This document shows positions 7,315 to 17,700 of a stretch of DNA of 46,339 bases, piece by piece. Position numbers and translations under genes: made by a program. The notes beneath the pieces are model-generated. The model was given only the letters and a program-made list of their open reading frames with translations. It did no database searches and was not told the origin of the DNA. The DNA is from CAYMQB01 sp964392665 (GTDB taxonomy: Bacteria; Hydrothermota; E44-bin80): positions 1 through 46,339 of the forward strand of contig CAYMQB010000016.1 in the NCBI GenBank assembly GCA_964392665.1, written 5' to 3'. The stretch's first letter is position 1; every line of letters begins with the position of its first letter.

Positions 7315-8634
7315 ATGAAAGTGATTAAATTCTTATGTATAACACTTCTTATAATCTTTCTGCCATCCTTTATATCCTCCGGTGAAACAGCGACGTTTTC
7401 TCCTTACAGAGGTTATTCACCTGAAGATGAGATAGTGATTGCAAGAAGTGAAAACACAAAACTCTTCAGAAGGGAGAACGGAAGGTTTGTATGGAGAATT
7501 TTCCTCCATCCGGTACACAAACTGGATGAGAACAAGCAACTTGTAGATATTGATACATTTCCCGCTCAACCCCTCTGGAACCCAGCACAGGGTTATAGTG
7601 GCACCGTAGATGGTCTCTTTGAATACGTATATACGGAGTGGATGCACATCAATGAAGTCTATTTTTGTAGAGCATTTGCACAGTTCAACACTTCAGGTAT
7701 TCCTGACGGTGCTACCATTGATACAGTCAAGTTGAGCTTACACTGCCGTGCAAATGTTCTTGGCTTGGGAGATCACGATATACGTTCAATGGAATTTCGT
7801 CCATCAACCTCGGGTTGGAGTACAATCTACAACGATGCTTATAATGGCGATTATTATGTTACAAATTATTCTCCATGGCAGGATACGTGGGAAACGTGGA
7901 TTCTGGGTGATGAACTTACAGATCCTGCATGTGTGAGGATGAAAAACCTTCTCCCTGAAGATTGGTTTTCCGTGGGGCTCTCAGATTGGGGTTCTGGTTT
8001 CTGGAGTTACACAATTGAATATTACAGTTCAGGGGGAAACGTAGAAATTCCTGAGCCCACAGCAGTAAATCTTGTCTCCTTCACAGCATCGCCTGATTTT
8101 GACTTTGTGCAATTAAACTGGAGAACGGAGTTCGAGATTGATAATTTGCAATGGTTGATTGAAAGAAAAGAGGAAAACGGAAAATACGAAATCATTGCGA
8201 CCATAGCGGGAAATAATACAAAACCTTCCCCAACCAGTTATTCCTATATTGACAGAGATGTCCTTCAAGGTAAATCCTATTTTTATAGACTCACCGATAT
8301 AAGCAATTATGGTAATAAATCCGTGCACTCACCTGTCTTTGTAAAAATTCCAGAAGTCAAAGGAAACAGACTTGTTATCTATCCCTCCATGTTCTCTAAA
8401 CGTTTATCAATGAAAGTTCGAGGTTTCAAGGGAAACAGAGGTAAACTGAGCATAGTTGACAAAACAGGTCGCATCCTAAAGGTCTATGACCTGACCGGAA
8501 AACAAAGTCCTATATTATTAACCTGGAATGCAATGGATAAAGAAAATAACAGACTAAAAAATGGAGTCTATTTCATAAGACTTGCTATAGATGGAAATCA
8601 ACCTGAGACAAAGAAAGTAATTCTCTTAAAATAG
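7315..8634 (+). CDS. Secreted DNRLRE-like protein with Fn3-like and FlgD-like domains
   Basis: A 439-aa exported paralogue of the preceding gene. Signal peptide at 1-25 (MKVIKFLCITLLIIFLPSFI). The DNRLRE-like region spans about 35-245 and includes CRAFAQFNTSGIPDGATIDT. A fibronectin III-like module covers about 250-345, with WRTEFEIDNLQWLIER and YFYRLTDISNYG. A FlgD-like C-terminal domain follows (LSIVDKTGRILKVYDL, WNAMDKENN, NGVYFIRL, ending VILLK). The order Fn3-like then FlgD-like is typical of cargo of Type IX-like or related export systems. A good Shine-Dalgarno (TCTGGAGG) precedes the ATG, 12 bp after the previous stop. A structural or adhesive surface role is likely; the ligand is unknown. 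Confidence 0.77.
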   Translation: MKVIKFLCITLLIIFLPSFISSGETATFSPYRGYSPEDEIVIARSENTKLFRRENGRFVWRIFLHPVHKLDENKQLVDIDTFPAQPLWNPAQGYSGTVDGLFEYVYTEWMHINEVYFCRAFAQFNTSGIPDGATIDTVKLSLHCRANVLGLGDHDIRSMEFRPSTSGWSTIYNDAYNGDYYVTNYSPWQDTWETWILGDELTDPACVRMKNLLPEDWFSVGLSDWGSGFWSYTIEYYSSGGNVEIPEPTAVNLVSFTASPDFDFVQLNWRTEFEIDNLQWLIERKEENGKYEIIATIAGNNTKPSPTSYSYIDRDVLQGKSYFYRLTDISNYGNKSVHSPVFVKIPEVKGNRLVIYPSMFSKRLSMKVRGFKGNRGKLSIVDKTGRILKVYDLTGKQSPILLTWNAMDKENNRLKNGVYFIRLAIDGNQPETKKVILLK

Positions 8635-8641
8635 ATGCATC

Positions 8642-11152
8642 TTGAAAAGAATAGAAAGTTTTATTGATTCGGTCGAGAACCAGAAACTCAATATTTTTGT
8701 CTGGATTATAACGCTTCTCTCAATAATCCTTGCAAGAAATTTTCTGGAGGGGATTCTTGAGAGAGGACATATTGTAGGCCTTGCTTCACAACCCTATACT
8801 TCATATATAAATTTCTTCATCCATTTTCCATTCTTTTTTATAAGCCTTCTTCTTGGCTTAACCATTATTTTGAGATATCTAACAAGGGAAAAAGTAGAAA
8901 AGATACTGCACATAGTAATACCATTTGCTTTCATCATTATTTTACCACCTATAATTGATTTTATTGTCACAAATGGAAAAGGATCTATCCTCACCTATAT
9001 GGTTTCTTCAAGGGACTCATACCTACTTCTTACCCGTTTCTTTAATCCTTTTGCAGAGATTAAAGGACTCACGTATGGTGTAAGGATAGAAGTATTTGTT
9101 GGATGCCTTTTAACTTTGGCCTACGTTTTTATTAAGACAAAAAACATTCTAAAGGCTTTACTTGGTTCACTTGGATTCTACTTGATTGTGGTGATTTGGG
9201 CATCGCTACCCGTTATCATTGCTAATTTACTTCATCCTTTACTAAGAGGTGAGATTACCCCTGCTCTCCCATACTTGAGAATATTTCGTTCTGGGGGTTT
9301 AGTTCAGACAGAATCACAGAAACTTTCATTGATCAATCTTTTCCTTTTCATAATATGCTTGTTATGGATTTATTATCTCTATAATAAAAGGAAATTCCTT
9401 GCAGCACTCTCAAACATAAGACCATTAAGAAGTATACATTACTGTGGAATGGTTCTCTTTGGTGTTTTTATTGGATATATGATTTTCAAAGATACTTATG
9501 TCATACCTTTCTCCAATCCGTTTGATTACTTCGCTATCGCTGGTCTTGTTATGTCTATGTTTTTTGCTTTTCAATGTGCTATTACAATAAACGACATATT
9601 TGACATTACAGGAGATAGGATATCAAATGGAAAAAGACCTCTTGTGAAAGGAACCTTTACTGAGAAGGAATATATAATATTGGCAGCTTTTTTCTTTATT
9701 ACCGCATTGTTATTCTCATTCTCCGTAAGACCCTTTGCGTCGATTCTTATTCTCTTTTTTACAGTTCTTTCTTTTATCTATTCAGCTCCACCTTTAAGGT
9801 TAAAAAGGTTTTTCCCTCTCTCTACATTTATTCTTGCATTTGCAGCTCTAAGTTCTATGTACCTCGGTTTCTCTATTTTTGCATTTGAAAAGACAACATA
9901 TGTTTTTCCATTAAGAATCACATTTCTTGTACTCCTCGTTTTTACCCTTTCATTTGCAGTGAAGGATTTAAAAGATTTTAAAGGCGATAAAAAGATGCGC
10001 GTTTTTACCATCCCCACAGTATTCGGACAACGAAAAGGAAAATTTATTATTGCAATTCTTATGTTAATCAGCTATCTATCTGTCCCACTTATAACAAGAA
10101 TATATTGGATTTTCATCCCCTCTACCATTATTGGAATTTTTACTTGCAGTCTTATTCTCTCTAAGAGACCACGCGAGAGCCTTATGTTTATTGCCTATTT
10201 TATATTCATAATTGATTTAATCATCCCGTCTTTCATAAAGAAAGATAATGTATTTAAGAGAATGATAAATTTATCCTGTGCAGACTCTATTGGGAACTTC
10301 CTTAACGGCGAACGAGCTCTTGACAGAGGTTTTCCACAGGATGCGATATTAGCGTATGAAAACGCTATATTACCTGGAATGGATTTCACCTATCTTAGAA
10401 GAAGACTCGGGCATTCATACTTGCAGAGCAGCAATTATAATGCTGCAATAAGAGAGTTGGAAAAAGCAAGAGAAAAAAACGGTATCGACCCTCAAATTTA
10501 TGCCTTACTTGGACAGGCTTACACAAAAGCGAGAAGATTTGCAAACGCTGATGCAATCTATAAGGTTGCAGTAATGAGAAAATTACTCCCAAGGGAAATG
10601 TTTATGCTCTGGGGAGAGAGATATATTGAAAGCAGTGATACGGAAAATTCCATAAAATTTCTTAAGAGAGCTATCTCCCTCGGAGAAAGTTCGGGAAGGG
10701 CGTATGGATTGCTCGGTCAGGTATTTTTAGCAAATAGCTATCTGAAAAAAAGCGAATTGGCATTCAAATATAGCATAAGGCTGAATAAACATTCTTTAGA
10801 TAGCTATCAAGGGCTTGGAGAGGTATATCACAGACAGGGGAAAAACAAAGAGGCATTGCTAACACTTAAACGAGCAGTTTACTTGAACCCTAAAAACCCT
10901 TCAACACACAACAATCTTGGAATTCTATATTTTGAGGAGGAAGATTTTGAAAATGCTGAAAAGGAATTCCTTATAGCACTTAAAAACGGGGAAAATCTGC
11001 CAGCAATTCATACAAACCTTGGTAGAACATATATGAAAAAGGGAGAATTTGAACTTGCTCAAAAGGCATTTGAGAAAGCTCTGGGAAAAGACTCCCTTGA
11101 CAGAGAGGCAAAGGAAGGTATATATATAATTAATAAATTGCAAGGCGGTTAA
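8642..11152 (+). CDS. UbiA-type prenyltransferase fused to C-terminal TPRs
   Basis: An 836-aa membrane protein with three parts. Residues 1-260 hold about seven membrane helices of no family I recognise. Residues 270-535 are a UbiA-superfamily domain with both Asp-rich motifs: NDIFDITGD near 317, followed by RISNGKRPL, and DLKDFKGD near 442. Residues about 550-836 are some eight TPRs. UbiA enzymes move polyprenyl or similar chains onto aromatic, sugar-like or lipid acceptors at the membrane. The intact motifs suggest activity. The TPRs should form a protein-docking surface; which side of the membrane they face is not determined. TTG start 7 bp after the previous stop, no ATG nearby, weak Shine-Dalgarno. 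Its stop is 1 bp before the next ATG, so it is tightly embedded among surface-protein genes. Confidence 0.85.
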   Translation: MKRIESFIDSVENQKLNIFVWIITLLSIILARNFLEGILERGHIVGLASQPYTSYINFFIHFPFFFISLLLGLTIILRYLTREKVEKILHIVIPFAFIIILPPIIDFIVTNGKGSILTYMVSSRDSYLLLTRFFNPFAEIKGLTYGVRIEVFVGCLLTLAYVFIKTKNILKALLGSLGFYLIVVIWASLPVIIANLLHPLLRGEITPALPYLRIFRSGGLVQTESQKLSLINLFLFIICLLWIYYLYNKRKFLAALSNIRPLRSIHYCGMVLFGVFIGYMIFKDTYVIPFSNPFDYFAIAGLVMSMFFAFQCAITINDIFDITGDRISNGKRPLVKGTFTEKEYIILAAFFFITALLFSFSVRPFASILILFFTVLSFIYSAPPLRLKRFFPLSTFILAFAALSSMYLGFSIFAFEKTTYVFPLRITFLVLLVFTLSFAVKDLKDFKGDKKMRVFTIPTVFGQRKGKFIIAILMLISYLSVPLITRIYWIFIPSTIIGIFTCSLILSKRPRESLMFIAYFIFIIDLIIPSFIKKDNVFKRMINLSCADSIGNFLNGERALDRGFPQDAILAYENAILPGMDFTYLRRRLGHSYLQSSNYNAAIRELEKAREKNGIDPQIYALLGQAYTKARRFANADAIYKVAVMRKLLPREMFMLWGERYIESSDTENSIKFLKRAISLGESSGRAYGLLGQVFLANSYLKKSELAFKYSIRLNKHSLDSYQGLGEVYHRQGKNKEALLTLKRAVYLNPKNPSTHNNLGILYFEEEDFENAEKEFLIALKNGENLPAIHTNLGRTYMKKGEFELAQKAFEKALGKDSLDREAKEGIYIINKLQGG

Positions 11153-11153
11153 A

Positions 11154-13034
11154 ATGAAAAAGAAGCTGTTAGTGCTAATTGTCATTGTACTCCTTTTCGT
11201 TGTATCCTTAAATAGTACAATGAAATGGCTTACAAAAACTTCCTGTATAGCAGGAAGGGTTTATTGCTCTACTGCTGTGGGAAAAAACATAAACGGTGAT
11301 TCCTGTATCTATGTGATGGCAGGATATAGTACTGCAAGTTCTCCAACTGGCTCAAACTATGAATACAATCCAAGAGCGGATACAACAGGGGGTGCACCCT
11401 GGGCAACGAGAAGCAATATGCCAAATCCTTCAAGATGGGATGCAGCAGCAAGTAATGCACCAAGAAGTTCCATTGAAAGGATATACGTAGCAGGCGGCTC
11501 GGATGCAAATATGTGGGGACCAACATATTTTCCCTATTGTGACGAGTATACACCTTCCACAAATAGCTGGGCTCAAAGAGCAGACATGAGCGTTCCCAGG
11601 GAAGGTCCCTGTGCTGCAACACTGAGAAACAAAGTATATGTGATTGGAGGTGGAGATGGTACCACTGGTCCGAGAAATACTAACGAAAGGTATAACATCT
11701 CACCTGATACCTGGACAACTATGACAGGAATGACATACGCAAGAGCCGATCCTGCTGCTGCAGCAGGCATCAATGCCTCGGGAGATACCTGTATCTATGT
11801 GTTTGGTGGCGCAGACAATACAACGGGAATTATGAACAAATATAATGAGGAGTATAACTGCGCATCAAACTCCTGGACAACAAAGACATCAATGCCAACC
11901 GCAAGGTCCGGGTTTCTGGCAATCACTTACAATGATACACTTATATACTGTATGGGTGGCGTTATAGATGCCCTTATGGGTATTGACACACGGGCGGTCG
12001 AGGTTTACAACACCAGGCAGAACAACTGGACAATCGAAACCTTGCTACCAACCGCAAGAGATGGAATGGCTGGTGGTTATGTGAAAAATGTCGAACCAGA
12101 TGAATTCTCGCTATCCCAACCAGCCAAAGGGGTAACGGTTGCGAGTATTACACCCACTCTTTACTGGCACAGAACCTATGAACCAAAGATATGGATAATA
12201 ACAGGTGCGGAAGGCCAAAATATTACAACAAAAAATAATGCGGCTGACCTTGACCCTAATAACTCGATTACTTATGACCTCTGGTACAGCCTGAAAAGCG
12301 ATTTTTCCTCTTATACAGAAGTCACCGGGCTTACAGATACATTCTATGCAACACCACCACTCCAGTACGACACCATTTACTACTGGAAGGTGAAAGCAAT
12401 AGGCAGCGAACGATGGAGTAACCAGCTTGACTGGTGGTTCAGGACACCAACGGAGGTGTCGGTTCAGCTGTCATCTTTCAGTGCCTGGATGTACAAGGGT
12501 AATGTAAAAATTCTGTGGAGAACGGAGTCGGAGAAAGATAACGTTAAGTGGTTGATTGAGAGAGCTTATGGAAAGGCAGATAATTTTACTTTTATTGGAA
12601 CTTTAGATGGTCAGGGAACTAAGCCAACACCAACGGATTATGCATATACTGATAAGGATGTTACGAGAGAGGCGAAATATTTCTACAGGCTTGGAGCAAT
12701 GAATAAGCAAGGCGAAACAGAGTGGTATGGACCTATTGCCTTCAATTTTAAGACAAGTGTTACCTATGATATTGTCTCCGTCATTCCAAGCAGTAAGGGA
12801 AAAGTTAAAATCAACTATACTCTTGGGCATTCCTCGCAAACAAGAATTGAACTCTATGACCTTTCAGGCAGAAGAATAGAGACGCTCCTTGACGTGAAAA
12901 AGGAAGCGGGTAAGCATTCACTTGTATGGAATGGAAGAAAGAACAAAGGTGGATATGCTTCAACAGGTATCTATTTCTGCAGAATCCAATGTGCTTCCTT
13001 CTCAAAAACAGTGAAATTTGTCTATATGAAGTAA
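11154..13034 (+). CDS. Secreted Kelch-repeat protein with FlgD-like C-terminal domain
   Basis: A 626-aa exported protein. Signal peptide about 1-22. Residues 30-310 contain about five to six Kelch blades, recognisable by repeated GG, Y..Y/EYN and W dyads such as IYVAGGSDANMW, KVYVIGGGDGTT, CIYVFGGADNTT and IYCMGGVIDA. They should form a beta-propeller. A 320-430 segment resembles an Fn3/Ig domain (TLYWHR, YYWKVKA). An Fn3-like module (WRTESEKDNVKWLIER, YFYRLGAMNKQGETEWYG) and a FlgD-like end (IELYDLSGRRIETLL, WNGRKNKG, STGIYFCRI, ending KFVYMK) follow. ATG start 1 bp after the upstream stop, so probably translationally coupled. Last gene of the operon; no clear terminator follows. Confidence 0.82.
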   Translation: MKKKLLVLIVIVLLFVVSLNSTMKWLTKTSCIAGRVYCSTAVGKNINGDSCIYVMAGYSTASSPTGSNYEYNPRADTTGGAPWATRSNMPNPSRWDAAASNAPRSSIERIYVAGGSDANMWGPTYFPYCDEYTPSTNSWAQRADMSVPREGPCAATLRNKVYVIGGGDGTTGPRNTNERYNISPDTWTTMTGMTYARADPAAAAGINASGDTCIYVFGGADNTTGIMNKYNEEYNCASNSWTTKTSMPTARSGFLAITYNDTLIYCMGGVIDALMGIDTRAVEVYNTRQNNWTIETLLPTARDGMAGGYVKNVEPDEFSLSQPAKGVTVASITPTLYWHRTYEPKIWIITGAEGQNITTKNNAADLDPNNSITYDLWYSLKSDFSSYTEVTGLTDTFYATPPLQYDTIYYWKVKAIGSERWSNQLDWWFRTPTEVSVQLSSFSAWMYKGNVKILWRTESEKDNVKWLIERAYGKADNFTFIGTLDGQGTKPTPTDYAYTDKDVTREAKYFYRLGAMNKQGETEWYGPIAFNFKTSVTYDIVSVIPSSKGKVKINYTLGHSSQTRIELYDLSGRRIETLLDVKKEAGKHSLVWNGRKNKGGYASTGIYFCRIQCASFSKTVKFVYMK

Positions 13035-13078
13035 CGTAAAGTGCTGCAAATTATTTTTGTAAAACCATCATTTTTTGC

Positions 13079-13107
13079 TTGACTTTTTAGCAAAACTTCT
13101 ATATAAT
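13079..13107 (+). promoter_or_regulatory. Promoter of the DUF502-corC-dnaE-csp run
   Basis: TTGACT at 13079-13084, a 17-bp spacer, and TATAAT at 13102-13107. Transcription would start near 13114, leaving an unusually long leader of about 190 nt before the GTG at 13304. The leader contains a possible 21-codon frame (13148-13213) that I do not regard as a gene, and no riboswitch that I recognise. Confidence 0.75.
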
Positions 13108-13303
13108 GGTCAAAGTATGATGGAGGTAGAGTAGAGTAAGAAGTAATATGAAGGAAGTTGAGAAACCACTAATTTTATTCCCTGAAAAGAAATTTAGATT
13201 TCCCAGTAGGTGAAAAAAGGAATTATACGGAGAAGATTCCCATTTACAAAGGGTTCGCTCCACGATTCTATGTAACAATGTGTTTGGTTTAGGTAGTTTA
13301 TAG

Positions 13304-13942
13304 GTGAAGAATAGAAGGCCCCTTAAAAAGGGAATAAAGTCGTTTTTTATTGCAGGGATTATTACAATACTTCCTCTTGGGCTAACAATATTTGTTGTCA
13401 TATTCCTCGTTAATCTACTGGGCAATATCGCAGGTAGATCGCTTAAATACGTTCCAAGACTTTCCACTTTTCCACCTTATGTAATTACCATTATCGGATT
13501 CTTCACATTGATTATAGTGATTTTCCTTATAGGGATGATTACTTCGAGTTTTGTTGGTCGATGGTTTCTTAAACTAACGGATAGATTCTTCTCAAAATTG
13601 CCCTTTGTTAGGTCAGTATACTCGAGTGCGAGACAGCTTACGGATACCCTTTTCATTGACAGGTCGGCCCTGAAACAAGTTGTGCTCATCGAGTATCCAC
13701 GAAAAGGTATCTATACTCTTGCTTTTGTTACGAACGACTCGCTATGGAAAATTCACAAGGGAAAAGAAGAGGCTGACTGTATCAATGTTTTTGTACCGAC
13801 GAGTCCAAATCCGACCTCGGGTTTTTATCTCCTGATTCCAAAGGACGAGATTATTCCAACTGAATTATCGATTGAATGGGGATTTAAGATAATCGTATCC
13901 GGTGGAATTGTCCTTCCAGAAAAGAGGGCTATAGGTGTCTAA
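13304..13942 (+). CDS. DUF502 family membrane protein
   Basis: A 212-aa protein of the DUF502 family. It has two membrane helices (about 12-35 and 57-82), then the conserved segments WFLKLTDRFFSKLPFVRSVY and SARQLTDTLF, and VFVPTSPNPTSGFYLLIPKD near the middle, all typical of the family. The function of DUF502 is not established; some relatives are chloroplast or bacterial membrane proteins. GTG start without a strong Shine-Dalgarno. Its end overlaps the CBS-domain gene by 8 nt, indicating an operon. Confidence 0.88.
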   Translation: MKNRRPLKKGIKSFFIAGIITILPLGLTIFVVIFLVNLLGNIAGRSLKYVPRLSTFPPYVITIIGFFTLIIVIFLIGMITSSFVGRWFLKLTDRFFSKLPFVRSVYSSARQLTDTLFIDRSALKQVVLIEYPRKGIYTLAFVTNDSLWKIHKGKEEADCINVFVPTSPNPTSGFYLLIPKDEIIPTELSIEWGFKIIVSGGIVLPEKRAIGV

Positions 13943-14762
13943 TTTGGTGCAGTCGATAAAGAAATTGTTTGTAAGGAAGAAGAAAGCCGTGAGCATTGAA
14001 ACCGAAGCCGAACTGCGAGAAATTATTGCCAAGGGCGAAGAAAATGGAATTATCACAGAGGATGAAGAAGAGTTAATCAGAAGCATATTCGAAATTGGTG
14101 ATACACCTGTAAAAGAGGTTATGGTTCCCAGAATCGAAGTTATCGCAGTAAAAGATTCAGATACTGTTAATGATATTCTAAGAGAATTTAGGAAAGAAGG
14201 TTTTTCGAAACTACCCTGTTACAAGAAAGACCTGGATAATATAGTCGGGATAGTATATTTGGATCAGTTGCTTTTATTCTGGGGAACAAGAGAAGACTTG
14301 AGAGCCTGCGACATAATGAGATTTCCATACTTTATTCCCGAATCAAAGAGGGTCCTTGATACACTAAGAGAATTTCAGAGAAAAAGGATTTCAATTGCAA
14401 TAGTTGTCGATGAATATGGTGGGGTTAGTGGTCTTGTAACGATGGAAGATCTTATAGAAGAGATTGTCGGGGAATTGCAGGATGAACTAGATAGAGAGGA
14501 AACTCCGATTAAGAAAATAAAGAAGGGGATGTATCTTGTAAATGCAAGGATGGAAATTGATTATTTTAATGAGATGATGGGCACAGATTTTGACCTGAAA
14601 GATGTTCAAACTGTCGGTGGTCTTGTAATCAACAAACTCGAGCGGATACCTCAGAAAGGTGAGATACTGAAGTTAAACGGATTATCAATTCAGGTAATAG
14701 GCGTTTCAAAAAGAAGGGTTTATCGAGTTCTGGTGAAAGAATTGGAGAAAATCAAACATTGA
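13935..14762 (+). CDS. CorC/HlyC-family CBS-domain protein
   Basis: A 275-aa cytoplasmic protein. Residues 20-50 carry the conserved helix EEDELIRSIFE-type segment (here EDEEELIRSIFEIGDTPVKE) leading into VMVPRIEV. A tandem CBS pair spans about 55-175, ending VVDEYGGVSGLVTMEDLIEE. The C-terminal CorC_HlyC domain (about 190-272) follows. It lacks the membrane DUF21/CNNM domain, so it is the soluble CorC-type form associated with magnesium or other ion efflux and sometimes with membrane stress. GTG start overlaps the DUF502 gene by 8 nt, and its TGA overlaps the dnaE start by 4 nt. Confidence 0.9.
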   Translation: MSNLVQSIKKLFVRKKKAVSIETEAELREIIAKGEENGIITEDEEELIRSIFEIGDTPVKEVMVPRIEVIAVKDSDTVNDILREFRKEGFSKLPCYKKDLDNIVGIVYLDQLLLFWGTREDLRACDIMRFPYFIPESKRVLDTLREFQRKRISIAIVVDEYGGVSGLVTMEDLIEEIVGELQDELDREETPIKKIKKGMYLVNARMEIDYFNEMMGTDFDLKDVQTVGGLVINKLERIPQKGEILKLNGLSIQVIGVSKRRVYRVLVKELEKIKH

Positions 14763-17700
14763 AGCATGCAAGATTTGTTCACCTTCATGTACATACTGAT
14801 TACAGCCCGCTTGACGGTGCCTGCAAAGTTAAAGAAATCCTAAAAAAGGCAGCAGAATTTCGAATGCCAGCACTTGCGATTACCGATCATGGGAACCTTT
14901 TCGGTGTTATAAAATTCTACAAGGAAGCGCATAAGATTGGTATTAAACCAATAATTGGAATGGAAGCTTACATTACAAAGCAGGATTTGCATAAGAAACC
15001 AAGAGGTAACAAGTCTGACTACAACCATTTAACCTTGCTTGCAAGCAATGAAGAAGGTTATAGAAATCTTATGAAGCTTTCCAGTATTTCCCATCTGGAG
15101 GGATTTTATTATAGACCAAGGATCGATAAAAAGGTTCTTGGTGAGTGCCACAAAGGTTTAATAGGTATGTCGGCCTGTCTAAAAGGTGAAATACCTCAAG
15201 CTCTAATAGGCGACGATTATGAAGCAGCAAAAAAGGTGGCACTTTTTTACAAAGACCTTTTCGGAAGCCAAAATTTCTACCTGGAGTTGATACGCATAGG
15301 TCTTGAGCAAAGCGACAAGGCAAACGAAGGGCTCATTAAACTCTCAAAAGACATAGGAATTTCTCTTGTTGCAACAAATGATGTGCATTACCCTATGAGA
15401 GAGGATTCCGAAGCACATGATGTTCTTCTTGCTCTCCAGACAAAAGACTCGCTTCAGAACAAGGATAGATTCAAATTTGAATCAAGAGAACTGTATTTCA
15501 AATCCCCAGAGGAAATGAAAGAGATATTCCAGGACATACCGGAGGCAGTTGAAAACACGATTAAAATAGCGGAAAGATGTAATGTTGATTTGAAGCTCGA
15601 AGAGAAAAGGATACAACTTCCAAAATTTGAACTTCCCAAAGGTTACACATCCCCTTACGAATACCTGTCCCATCTTGCAAGAAAAGGTTTGAAACGAAGA
15701 GTTTCGACCATTACACCGGGTATCGAAGAGAAACTAAATTACGAGCTTAATGTCATAAAGGATATGGGACTCTGCGCATATTTTCTTATTATAGAAGACC
15801 TGATTGGATTTGCAAGACATAGAAAAATAAGAATTGGACCTGGTAGAGGTTCAGCGGTTGGAAGTCTTGTGCTTTATTCACTGGGAATAACAAATATTAA
15901 TCCAATTGAATTTGGCTTACTTTTCGAGAGATTCCTTAATCCAGAGCGTGTTACTATGCCAGATGTGGATATTGATTTCTGTGATAGGAAAAGAGAAGAG
16001 GTAATAACGTATCTTCTCAAGAAATATGGTCGAGATAGTGTTGCGCAAATAATCACGTTTAATACTCTCGGTGCCAAAGGCGTTTTAAGGGATGTTGGAC
16101 GTGTGCTTGGTTTTCCGTATGATGAAGTAGATAAAATTGCAAAACTTGTACCGAATGCATTGCAAATCACTATAGATGATGCAATGAGGGATAATCAGTT
16201 CAAAAAGCATATTGAAGCAAAGAAAGAATACGAAAAATTAATTTCAATTGCAAAGAGACTTGAAGGATTAAACAGGCATCCGTCAATACATGCTTCAGGT
16301 GTAGTAATCACTCCTGGAACGTTAACGGATTTTGTACCTCTCTATAAAAAATCGGGAGAAGGATCAAGAGTTGCTACCCAGTACGATATGAAATCGGTAG
16401 AAGAAGTTGGGCTCTTGAAAATAGATATACTCGGCTTAAGGACTCTTTCTGTTATTGACGATACCCTGGATCTACTTTCTGAAAAAAATGTAGCGGTCGA
16501 CATAGAAAAAGTGCCGCTCGATGATAAAGAAACGTATGCAATGCTACAGAAGGGAGACACATCTGGTGTTTTTCAACTGGAGAGCAGCGGGATGAGAAAG
16601 GTAGTAATAGATATATCACCGGATAAATTTTCTGATATTATTGCATCAGTTGCCTTATTTAGACCTGGACCCATAAAGTACATAGAAGAGTTTATACAAA
16701 AGAAAAAGGGGAAAAGCGAAGTAACGTTTCCACATCCTTTGCTTGAAAACATATTGAAGGATACTTATGGAATAATGATATATCAGGAACAAGTAATGCA
16801 AACCGCAAGTATTATAGCAAATTTCACACTTGGTGAGGCTGATGTGCTCAGGAGAGCAATGGGCAAAAAAATGCTTGATGAAATGGATGCAAAAAGACAA
16901 GATTTTGTAGAAGGCGCAAAGAAGAACCATGTAAATGTTCGAACGGCAGAAAAAATATTCTCAATTATGATACCTTTTGCAGGATATGGATTTAATAAAT
17001 CTCACGCAGCGGGTTATGCAATGTTAGCATACCAGACTGCATACCTTAAGGTTCACTATCCGGTTGAGTTTCTCAGTGCTACACTTAGTTCGGTAATGGA
17101 TAATAGTAAGAAGATACGCTTCTTTGCCGAGGACTGTAAGAAACACGGTATAGAAGTTTCGCCACCCAGCATAAACACATCTTTTGCCAAATTTAAACCC
17201 GTTAATGGAAAAATATGTTTTGGTCTTTCTGCAATTAAAAACGTTGGAGAAAAAGCGGCTGTTGAAATTGTGAAAGAAAGAGAAAAATCAGGTATATATA
17301 AAGGACTGTATGACTTCGTATCACGACTTAACTCGGACATTGTTAACAAAAAAGCAATTGAAGGGTTGGTAAAAGGCGGCGCATTTGATTGTATCGAAAC
17401 AAGCAGAGCTAAACTTGTTGCGTCCATTGAGAAGGCTATCAAGGCAATGAGTAGTTTAAGAAAAGAGAGGGCGAGCGGACAGGGAAACCTTTTTGATTCT
17501 GGCAACAAGAGTTCGGTTGAAGAAAAATTAGTCAATGTGAAGGATTGGAGTAAGATAAGAGTTTTGCTGAATGAGAACGAAGCGTTAGGTTTGTATTTTT
17601 CCGGTCATCCTTACGAAAATTACTACGATGAAGTCAAGAGTTTCACCATGTATTCTTCGAAGAACCTTGGTTTAGTGGAGGATAGGGAGGAAGTGGTCTG

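Noticed and set aside
13148..13213. A 21-codon frame in the long leader of the DUF502 operon
   Set aside because: Short, no ribosome site, and no amino-acid run suggesting attenuation.
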